A stretch of DNA of 55,172 bases from Desulfuromonadales bacterium (GTDB lineage: Bacteria; Desulfobacterota; Desulfuromonadia; Geobacterales; Pseudopelobacteraceae), in contig DUZS01000024.1 of assembly GCA_013349405.1 (NCBI GenBank), positions 1-55,172 of the forward strand, read 5' to 3'. Under the pieces are notes generated by a model. That model had not been told where the DNA came from and did no database searches. It saw nothing but the letters and a program-made list of their open reading frames with translations. The translations under genes were made by a program, and so were the position numbers. Shown here piece after piece: positions 15,374-22,658 of this stretch; the first letter of the stretch is position 1; the number at the start of each line of letters is the position of its first letter.

Positions 15374-16899
15374 CCATTACTCCAGACCTGCCGGTGCACT
15401 TCTTAACCATAGTCCACAACGGCGAACCGTTTATCAGGTACCACATAAACGTGCTCAATCAACTGCCATTTCAGTGGCACTGGCACGTGGTGGAAGGTGT
15501 GGCGGAGCTTCGGCACGACACGGCCTGGGCGCTTGCCAATGGCGGATCTGTGCCGGAGGCGTGCCATGAAAACGGCCTCAGCAATGACGGAACGACTCAT
15601 TATCTTGACCGTCTGTCGGCTCTCTTCCCTGATAATGTGTCTGTTTATCGGCCAGAACTGGGAAAAATGTGGGAAGGCAAGCGGGAAATGATAACGGCTC
15701 CCTTGAAATATATCAGTGAAGAGAGCCTGCTGTGGCAGATAGATGTTGATGAGTTCTGGACAGCAGATCAGCTCTGTAGTGGACGAGAGCTCTTTCTTCG
15801 GAATACTGAGAAAACGGCGGCTTGGTACGACTGTCACTTTTTCGTCGGCCCCAATCTTGTCGTCGACGATACTAAGGCCGATGGGCACCGTTTGAGCACG
15901 AACTGGTTGCGCACATGGCGTTATACACCGGGATGCCGGTGGGAATCACATGAGCCCCCCGTCCTGGTGAAATCGGGTGAGAATGGCGCACCACGTGATA
16001 TTGGGCGTGAGAATCCATTTTTACCTGTCGAGACCCGTCATGAGGGTCTCGTTTTCCAACACAAGGCATATATTCTGCAGAAACAGCTCCGCTTTAAGGA
16101 GGTTTATTACGGCTACCGGGGGGCTACCATGAACTGGCTGCTCCTGCAAAAGCAGCGTGATTTCCCTCTGCAATTGAAGGAATTTTTCCCGTGGCCTTTT
16201 GTGGCAAACGGGACGCAGGTGATACGCGACATCCAGGCAGGAGTACACGCTCTACCGCTGCCGGAAGAAGGTGAACATGTACTCGAGACACCTCAAGACC
16301 TTAATCTGTTGAGTCGCTTTATAAATCGTATGGCATTGGATGCTTATCCGGAAACACCGAGCCTCACGCATTCTGAGACAACAAACAAGGCATTGGCAAC
16401 GCTTGAAGAATTGTTCCCCCTGCTGCCCGGTATGCGTGTACTTGATGTGGGGTGCGGCCAGGGCCCTGCCTTGGAGCATTTCAGCTCCCGCAAACTCGAA
16501 TACCTGGGAATCACTCTGAGTGAGGATGATATTGCAGAGTGTCGGGCCAAGGGGTATCGAGTCGAGAAGATGGACCAGTCTTTTCTTACTCTGCCCGAAG
16601 GCAGCCAAGACCTTGTTTGGGCCCGACATGTGATCGAACACAGTCTTTTTCCGCTTTTCACCCTTGGAGGCTTCAGCAGGATTCTACGGCCCGGAGGATT
16701 TCTCTATCTGGAAGTACCTGCGCCAGAGACGTCCTGCCACCATGAGCGAAATCCCAATCACTACAGTGTCCTTTCGAAGGGGTGCTGGCGTGCACTCCTT
16801 GAACGGTGTGGATTCAGGATATTTGGTGATGTAGATTATTCTTTTGAAGTGCCTGCCGGGCCGGATATGTATTGGGGTTTTTATTGCCGGAAAAATTAG
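15370..16899 (+). CDS. Glycosyltransferase-like domain fused to SAM methyltransferase
   Basis: A 509-residue protein with two modules. Residues 1-285 are a paralogue of the middle domain of the gene at 11943: HFLTIVHNGEPF, WHWHVVEG, LFPDNVSVYR and WQIDVDEFW near 122 line up block by block. Residues 345-509 are a class I methyltransferase: LDVGCGQGPALEHF near 358 is the SAM-binding loop, followed by LVWARHVIEHS and RILRPGGFLYLEVP. A glycan-transfer step and a methylation step are thus fused. Bacterial flagellin glycans often carry O- or N-methyl groups, which would fit; the assignment to flagellin is inferred from context only. Confidence 0.78.
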   Translation: MTITPDLPVHFLTIVHNGEPFIRYHINVLNQLPFQWHWHVVEGVAELRHDTAWALANGGSVPEACHENGLSNDGTTHYLDRLSALFPDNVSVYRPELGKMWEGKREMITAPLKYISEESLLWQIDVDEFWTADQLCSGRELFLRNTEKTAAWYDCHFFVGPNLVVDDTKADGHRLSTNWLRTWRYTPGCRWESHEPPVLVKSGENGAPRDIGRENPFLPVETRHEGLVFQHKAYILQKQLRFKEVYYGYRGATMNWLLLQKQRDFPLQLKEFFPWPFVANGTQVIRDIQAGVHALPLPEEGEHVLETPQDLNLLSRFINRMALDAYPETPSLTHSETTNKALATLEELFPLLPGMRVLDVGCGQGPALEHFSSRKLEYLGITLSEDDIAECRAKGYRVEKMDQSFLTLPEGSQDLVWARHVIEHSLFPLFTLGGFSRILRPGGFLYLEVPAPETSCHHERNPNHYSVLSKGCWRALLERCGFRIFGDVDYSFEVPAGPDMYWGFYCRKN

Positions 16900-16953
16900 T
16901 AATTCAATTCCGTAGTCACCTTTAAATAGAGAATTATACAGGATAGGTGCGCA

Positions 16954-17565
16954 TTGAATATTCAAGATATTATAAAGCTGGAACGTAATAGAAGTTGCTG
17001 CAACTGGATTCCAACATATGGTTTTGTTGCGCATTTGGCAAATTCTATTTGTGCCGCAAAGGTGTGTGAAGTTGGCGTCGCGTATGGCTATCATGCGGAA
17101 CACATTTTAGACACTATGGTGAACGTTGAATACCAAGGCATTGATCCTTATCTGGCCGGTTATGATCCGGAAGACTGCTTTGTATCTGATGTTGCAGCCC
17201 TGTTTACAGATGAACCTCAAAAAGCAATGGATCGGCTGTTCACCGCAGTAAGCTGCAAACTTAACTTTTATAACGGCAGAGCAAACCTTATTCGGAAGCC
17301 AGGCAACGTCGGCGCAGCCCAGTTCGTAGACGGATATTTTGATCTTGTCTATATTGATGGCAATCATACCTTCGCTGGTGTTTGGTCAGATCTTCACGCG
17401 TGGTATGGCAAGGTAAGGAAAGGCGGAATTTTATGTGGAGATGACTTTACCTGGAAAGGTGTTAACCAGGCAGTATTAAGTTTTATGGCCGAAAGGGAAC
17501 AAACGGTGACAGGTCATAGCACTTCTACGGATACGTATCCGACTAAGTGGTCGGTTGTGATTTGA
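16954..17565 (+). CDS. Class I SAM-dependent methyltransferase (Methyltransf_24-like)
   Basis: A 203-residue protein. KVCEVGVAYGYHAEHIL near residues 31-47 is the SAM-binding motif I, YQGIDPY is motif II, and FDLVYIDGNHTFAGVWSDLHAWY (split as FDLVYIDGNHTF and AGVWSDLHAWY) is the acidic region typical of sugar methyltransferases of this class. GGILCGDDF follows. The likely start is a TTG at 16954, with AGGATAGG at 16940-16947 as its ribosome binding site; no in-frame ATG fits. It begins an AT-rich stretch (16900-19420) unlike the flanking genes. Confidence 0.75.
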   Translation: MNIQDIIKLERNRSCCNWIPTYGFVAHLANSICAAKVCEVGVAYGYHAEHILDTMVNVEYQGIDPYLAGYDPEDCFVSDVAALFTDEPQKAMDRLFTAVSCKLNFYNGRANLIRKPGNVGAAQFVDGYFDLVYIDGNHTFAGVWSDLHAWYGKVRKGGILCGDDFTWKGVNQAVLSFMAEREQTVTGHSTSTDTYPTKWSVVI

Positions 17566-17590
17566 TTTTATTCGCTGACGAGGGTGAATT

Positions 17591-18181
17591 ATGTTGGGAA
17601 GTTCGTCGGATATTTACAATGCGTGTATTCAACAGGTTGTGCGTCTGGTGTCGCCCGGAAGCATTTTCGAGTTGGGGTGCGGGAAAGGGAAGTTTGGAGA
17701 GTTGTTAATGCAGGCAGGGCATTTTGCCAATCTGACTGCGGTCCAGAAAGTTTTTTCAAGTACAGATCTTCCATTGTTGGCAGGCAAGGGATACCGGCAA
17801 ATTATTGATCGGGACATACTTGACTATTACAGGGAAGGGTTTGACGAAAACTACGATTTGATTGTTGCGCTTGATGTGGTAGAGCACTTCCTTATATCTG
17901 ATGTTATGTCAATCATTCACTTTTCGCTGTATCGGGCTAATTACCTTTTACTGGTATGGCCATCGCAACATCCCCAGACGGCAGTGACAAATCTCTTTGA
18001 TAGGCACAGATCTTCTTTTGATTTAAGGGATCTGACGGAGAAATATGATGTTGTGTTTTATTCTCAGACCGGATTTGCACAAATGCATTATCTGCATCGC
18101 TATCACATAGCTTTATTAAGAGGGTTTATGAATTCTAATGTGCTCCCGCCCTTTATCACTTCGGTGACATTTACAAGATGA
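17591..18181 (+). CDS. Class I SAM-dependent methyltransferase
   Basis: A 196-residue protein. FELGCGKGKFGELLM near residue 27 is the glycine-rich SAM loop, and DLIVALDVVEHF is the post-motif acidic strand. The C-terminal half is short for the family, and a clear substrate domain is absent, so the acceptor cannot be guessed. GAGGGTG at 17580-17586 precedes the ATG. It lies between another methyltransferase and a GT4 enzyme, so it probably methylates the same glycan or its precursor. Confidence 0.72.
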   Translation: MLGSSSDIYNACIQQVVRLVSPGSIFELGCGKGKFGELLMQAGHFANLTAVQKVFSSTDLPLLAGKGYRQIIDRDILDYYREGFDENYDLIVALDVVEHFLISDVMSIIHFSLYRANYLLLVWPSQHPQTAVTNLFDRHRSSFDLRDLTEKYDVVFYSQTGFAQMHYLHRYHIALLRGFMNSNVLPPFITSVTFTR

Positions 18182-18232
18182 ATGCACGCTGGTTTATAGC
18201 GTTGCGGAGTATCATCGGGAAAAAGGAAATCT

Positions 18233-19264
18233 ATGCAAGAAAAAATGCTTTTTTATTATGATGGCCTCCATAATATCGGCACACCTTTCGCTGGCGCAAG
18301 TACTGCGATCCTTGGCCTTTCTGAAAAGCTTGTCCAGATACAAAATAACTTTAGCATAGATATTACCGGTGATTATATAACAAAAGATGAATATTATAAG
18401 GGTCTTAGGATCCTTACTCTGCCTATACCCGATCAGCGCGACTGGTTTTTATCATGCTATGACATTGTGGTTTTCTCAATTCACCTTGTCTTTTTCAGCA
18501 CAACTAAAAAAAAATCAGGAGCAAACTGGGTTCTATATCAGCACTGTTGGGGTATGGAGCCGCGAGAGCTTTCTCGGTTAGATGATTTTGATCTAATCAT
18601 CTGCCTTTCACAGCAGCAGGCAAAGCACATTATTACGCAAGGGGTACCTCCATCAAAGCTTGCAATTCTTCCAAATGCCGTTGATACAGAACGTTTTCGT
18701 CCTATAGATATTACTAGAAAAGCACATTCAATTTTATTTGCGGGAGCAGTGGTACCACACAAGGCTTTACACATACTTATTGAAGCATTTGAGTCGTTAA
18801 GGCGACAAATTTTTTATGCTGAATTGCATATATACGGAAATGCGGGTCTGTGGTTTGATAATGGTGCATATGAAAGCAATCTAAAAAAAATGTGTATAGA
18901 CGGAGTTTTTTTTCACGAACCTGTACAACACGAGGATATGCCTGCAATTTATTCTCGTCACAGCGTACTTTGCCTGCCGTCAACAATGGAAAGCTTTGGG
19001 CTTGTTACTGTTGAAGCACAAGCTTGCGGTTGCATTCCAATTATCCACGATGTGGGCGGAACACCGTCAACGCTAGACAATGGGAAAACTGGTTTTCTGT
19101 ATTCACCCAATAACTCTCAAGTGCTTGAACAAGCACTCCTCCGAGCATTAGAGACAATCGAAGTGGACCCGCAGATACGGAACCGTGCAATGGAATTTGT
19201 AAGAAACAATTTTTGCATAGAAACACTTGCACATAATTTTATAAAATGTGTTCAGAATAAATGA
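18233..19264 (+). CDS. GT4 family glycosyltransferase
   Basis: A 343-residue GT-B-fold enzyme. Residues 1-170 form the acceptor-side domain, and ILFAGAVVPHKALHILIEAF near 164-183 starts the donor-side domain. LCLPSTMESFGLVTVEAQACG near 243-263 contains the conserved EX7E motif of GT4 retaining transferases. AAAAGGAAA lies just upstream of the ATG at 18233. It ends in an ATGA overlap with a 54-codon frame. The gene is AT-rich compared with the island average. Confidence 0.82.
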   Translation: MQEKMLFYYDGLHNIGTPFAGASTAILGLSEKLVQIQNNFSIDITGDYITKDEYYKGLRILTLPIPDQRDWFLSCYDIVVFSIHLVFFSTTKKKSGANWVLYQHCWGMEPRELSRLDDFDLIICLSQQQAKHIITQGVPPSKLAILPNAVDTERFRPIDITRKAHSILFAGAVVPHKALHILIEAFESLRRQIFYAELHIYGNAGLWFDNGAYESNLKKMCIDGVFFHEPVQHEDMPAIYSRHSVLCLPSTMESFGLVTVEAQACGCIPIIHDVGGTPSTLDNGKTGFLYSPNNSQVLEQALLRALETIEVDPQIRNRAMEFVRNNFCIETLAHNFIKCVQNK

Positions 19265-19425
19265 CAATACAGACATATTTGAGAATTAGCGGGTCACAGG
19301 GCTATCTGATTAACAGGCAGAGCAGATCTCAAGTGTCGGGATGTCTTGCCTGTAATCACTGGCTCAACTTTCAAGCCGAAAGCCGCTTGTCTGATGCTCC
19401 TGAGTGGTCGCAGTACATAAAATGA
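19261..19425 (+). CDS. Tiny unrecognised ORF (54 residues) in the coupled gene chain
   Basis: This frame starts on the ATGA overlap with the GT4 stop and ends on another ATGA overlap with the next fragment, the same coupling seen between real genes in this island. The 54 residues include a CLAC pair and an aromatic-rich tail (HWLNF, EWSQYIK). I recognise no family. It may be a true small protein or what is left of a larger gene that decayed together with the fragment behind it. Confidence 0.35.
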   Translation: MTIQTYLRISGSQGYLINRQSRSQVSGCLACNHWLNFQAESRLSDAPEWSQYIK

Positions 19426-19514
19426 AAAATTCCATGCAAATACTCTTCACCATTCCTCATTATTATGGTCCCGGTCCGGCACATTACGGATCCAGTGTCA
19501 CCAGAGATTTGTGA
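19422..19514 (+). pseudogene. N-terminal stub of a glycosyltransferase
   Basis: Thirty codons from an ATG that overlaps the previous stop. They read MKNSMQILFTIPHYYG then PGPAHYGSS before a TGA. The ILFTIPHYYGPG start followed by a YGS element is typical of the first residues of a family of bacterial GT-B glycosyltransferases (usually about 400 residues). The rest of the gene is absent before the next start at 19540, so I read it as a truncated relic. Confidence 0.55.
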
Positions 19515-19539
19515 GCAATAATCACCGGAGGAGGCTGAT

Positions 19540-21492
19540 TTGAATGAAATAAATGTCACGAATGGAGCCGCTTCTCCAACAATCTGGCTTTCCTACGCTG
19601 GCTGTCCGATAGCTACGGTCGCTTATTTCGAGCGGGCGCTGCGTGAACTCTGCAATACTGTTACGGTAGGTCCACCAATGCCAAGGGAATTTGTCGAACA
19701 ATGGCAACTTCAAAACATGAAGCAGTCTCCGATCCAACACGACATCATGACTGATTTTACGCCTGACATGGGAACCGTATTTCAGCAGCATGCCGATAAA
19801 CCGAGGCCGGATCTCTATCTGTGGGTGGAATCAATGCCGGACCACGTCCCTTTCAACCTGCCTGCCCTCGGCTGTCCCACAGCCTGCTATTTGATAAACA
19901 GTCACCTCGATTTGGAGCGCCATCTGGAAGTGGCGCTCGGATTTGATTATGTTTTCGTTGCCCAGCGAGCCTATCTGGATTCCTTCCGTAAGGTATCCCC
20001 TCGCACGTTCTGGTTGCCACTTGCCTGCGATCCTGAGGTTCACCAACGTTGGCAGGGTCACAAACTCTATGATGTCGGTTTCGTCGGAAGCGTGTCACAC
20101 GGTTCAGAGCGTCAGGAACTCCTGAGCCGACTGAACGAAGCTATCCCGGTTCATTATGAGCGCTGCTTCTGGGATGAAATGGCCCAGGTTTTTTCAGAAT
20201 CACGAATGGTGTTTAACAGTGCGGTCAACGATGATCTGAACATGCGTTTTTTTGAGGTGCTCTCCACCGGGACTATGCTGCTTTCTGATGCGACTCCGGG
20301 TAGTGGCCAGTTAGAATTGTTTATGGACGGGGAGGATTTTGCATGTTATCAAGAACACAACCTGATTGAAACGGCTCGTTTCTACCTGGAAAACGATGAG
20401 TTGAGAGAGCGCATTGCTGCCCGCGGGCAGCGTTTAGTACACAATGCTCATACCTACCGGCATCGTGTTGAAGATCTACTCGCCGTTATCTGTGACGGTA
20501 AGCCGGATACGTTCTCGGCCGCAGAGCTACGGGAGCGCTCTTTGAACGGGTTACCTGAACCGATGGAGGAATTACGGAGCCGGATTGAGATCCATTCACC
20601 GGTCAGGAGTTTTGTCATTCCGGTACTCGACTATTCTCCCGCCAGTGAATACAACATCGTAACGTTACTAAACGACCTTGAGAATATTGATGGCGAGGTA
20701 ATCGTTGTTTTTAACGGAGCAGCAATTGGTGAAGAATTGAAAGGGCATCCACGCATCACACGCTATGCCGCCATGAAACAGAATGTCGGTGTGGCGAGAG
20801 GGTGGAATGTGGGTCTTGACATGGCTGAGGGTAAATCGGTCTTCATTGTTAATGCCGATGCTCATATTTCATCTGATGCCGTCGTCACCATCGAGCAGGG
20901 ATTGCATACACTCCCCGGTGCCGGCTGTGTTGGCCCTCAGGGGTCGTTCTTCAATTTTTCGCTCTGTACGGATTACTGTTACTTTGACAAGGGCAGTTTC
21001 AACCAGTCCATGGAAGTCGATGCGGTCTCCGGGTTCTTTTTTGCGGTAAACCGCAGTCTTTTCTCGGAAAGCGGACTACACTTCGAGTCCGCGTACAGCC
21101 CCTGTTATTTTGAAGAGTGGGATCTGGGGCTTCAGGCAAAGCGAGTTGGCCTCAAGAGTTACATTGTGCCGACGGAAGCGTACGATCACCACTGGAGCGG
21201 CTCTATAAGAGCCCTGCGGACCATACCCTATCTCGGTCGGGAGGAGGAGGTCGGCGACATCCTCAAGCGCAACCGCCAGCTCTTTTTGGCCAAGTGGCGG
21301 GAAATAGCACGCAAGGGACATAACCCGCAGTTGCTGGAGAGTGGCTGGAAAAGGTATGTGCTTACTACTGTGAGAGAATGTATGGTTACAGGGAGGTATG
21401 GTCACGCCCAGGAAGCTATTCGGCATCTGTCGAAGGTATACCCGGAGGATTTTGAAGTCGCATCACTCCATAAGTTTGTTTCGCTTGTGTAA
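19540..21492 (+). CDS. CgeB-like glycosyltransferase fused to a GT2 domain
   Basis: A 650-residue protein. The N-terminal half (about 1-330) resembles CgeB / Glyco_trans_1_2-type enzymes: DLYLWVESMPDH, LINSHLDLERHLEVALGFDYV, VGFVGSVSHGSERQELL and RFFEVLSTGTMLLSD. The C-terminal half (about 355-600) is a GT2 domain: SFVIPVLDYSPAS, QNVGVARGWNVGL, the acidic motif VNADAHIS, and CYFEEWDLGLQAKR as the acceptor-site block. The start is a TTG at 19540, five bases behind an ideal GGAGGAGG (19527-19534); no in-frame ATG is near. Another two-activity fusion of this island. Confidence 0.8.
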   Translation: MNEINVTNGAASPTIWLSYAGCPIATVAYFERALRELCNTVTVGPPMPREFVEQWQLQNMKQSPIQHDIMTDFTPDMGTVFQQHADKPRPDLYLWVESMPDHVPFNLPALGCPTACYLINSHLDLERHLEVALGFDYVFVAQRAYLDSFRKVSPRTFWLPLACDPEVHQRWQGHKLYDVGFVGSVSHGSERQELLSRLNEAIPVHYERCFWDEMAQVFSESRMVFNSAVNDDLNMRFFEVLSTGTMLLSDATPGSGQLELFMDGEDFACYQEHNLIETARFYLENDELRERIAARGQRLVHNAHTYRHRVEDLLAVICDGKPDTFSAAELRERSLNGLPEPMEELRSRIEIHSPVRSFVIPVLDYSPASEYNIVTLLNDLENIDGEVIVVFNGAAIGEELKGHPRITRYAAMKQNVGVARGWNVGLDMAEGKSVFIVNADAHISSDAVVTIEQGLHTLPGAGCVGPQGSFFNFSLCTDYCYFDKGSFNQSMEVDAVSGFFFAVNRSLFSESGLHFESAYSPCYFEEWDLGLQAKRVGLKSYIVPTEAYDHHWSGSIRALRTIPYLGREEEVGDILKRNRQLFLAKWREIARKGHNPQLLESGWKRYVLTTVRECMVTGRYGHAQEAIRHLSKVYPEDFEVASLHKFVSLV

Positions 21493-21512
21493 ATTTTGTG
21501 GGAGGCCGAAAA

Positions 21513-22658
21513 ATGGAACATTTACATAGAATTGAGGAGAACTTCCATCGCACCCTTAACTCGATTCAAGCGACGGTAAATGAGGGTAACAGTGCTTGGA
21601 TGAATGGTTGCATGGGACTTCTCGGCGATATGCTGTTATTCTACCGTAGTAACTGGAATCTTTCCGAAGATTGGGCCTACGAAGAGATGATTAAAATCCT
21701 CAAGGAACCGGCTGACTTACTGATTGCTGCCGCCATGGATTGTGAACAGCGATTATGGAGTGAAGCTGCGGCTCAATTTGCTAATGCGGCAGCCCTTATC
21801 AACACAGGAAGTCAGTATCAAATCATGGCAGCCAGCTATTATCGAAAGAACGGTAATATAAAAAACGCTCGCGAGGTCTGCCTTGGGTTAAGTATGCAAC
21901 AACCGGAAAATCAGGGTGCCTTGTGCGAATTGTTTTCATGCGATGTTGCCGAACGATTCTGGCCGCTCGACTACTATGAACTATTGGCGGAAATTCATCA
22001 CAAATCGCCACCACGCGTTTATATTGAAATCGGTGTAGCCTCAGGAAAATCGCTTGCGCTGGCAAGATCACAGACTCGTTCGCTTGGCATCGATCCTGCT
22101 ACGGCGGCTCAGGAACATCTCTGCTATAACTCTCCCGAAAATAATCCACAGCTCTATAAAATAACCAGCGATGATTTCTTTGCAAGCCGTGATGTTATTA
22201 AGGAGATGGGGCGGCTTCACTTCGATGTTGCCTTCATTGACGGACTTCATCACTTTGACCAGGTGTTACGCGACTTCATCAACCTTGAAAAATACGCAGG
22301 GCCAGACTCCATAATTCTGATTCATGACGGTCTTCCGATTAATGCCCGCGTTGCAGTCCGTGATCGCTCCACATGGTTCTGGACTGGAGACGTCTGGAAG
22401 GTAATACCTTGTCTGTTGGCTGTCAGACCTGACCTGGAGATTATTACGCTCCCGTTTTTCCCTTCGGGCATTGCTCTGATTCGCCGTCTGGATCCATCTT
22501 CACATATTCTCGAGCGTCAGTACGATAGCCTGGCTCAGCACTTCGCTACCCTTGAATTTCCGGATGATTGGAAAGAGCGCTGCACCATGCTGAATGTTCA
22601 CATGGATCAGGCCGCCTTTAATCTGGCGGACTATCTACCGTCGAAAGGATGGTCATGA
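21513..22658 (+). CDS. TPR-like domain plus class I methyltransferase
   Basis: A 381-residue protein. Residues 1-150 are helical with TPR character (repeated AAAQFANAA and MAASYYRKNGNIKNAREV units). Residues 155-330 are a class I methyltransferase: YIEIGVASGKSLALA near 170 binds SAM, SLGIDPA is motif II, and FDVAFIDGLHHFDQVLRD carries the catalytic-region acidic and histidine residues. ATG 21513 has GGGAGG at 21500-21505 at proper spacing; the in-frame GTG at 21498 is less likely. It overlaps the next start by ATGA at 22655. Confidence 0.78.
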   Translation: MEHLHRIEENFHRTLNSIQATVNEGNSAWMNGCMGLLGDMLLFYRSNWNLSEDWAYEEMIKILKEPADLLIAAAMDCEQRLWSEAAAQFANAAALINTGSQYQIMAASYYRKNGNIKNAREVCLGLSMQQPENQGALCELFSCDVAERFWPLDYYELLAEIHHKSPPRVYIEIGVASGKSLALARSQTRSLGIDPATAAQEHLCYNSPENNPQLYKITSDDFFASRDVIKEMGRLHFDVAFIDGLHHFDQVLRDFINLEKYAGPDSIILIHDGLPINARVAVRDRSTWFWTGDVWKVIPCLLAVRPDLEIITLPFFPSGIALIRRLDPSSHILERQYDSLAQHFATLEFPDDWKERCTMLNVHMDQAAFNLADYLPSKGWS

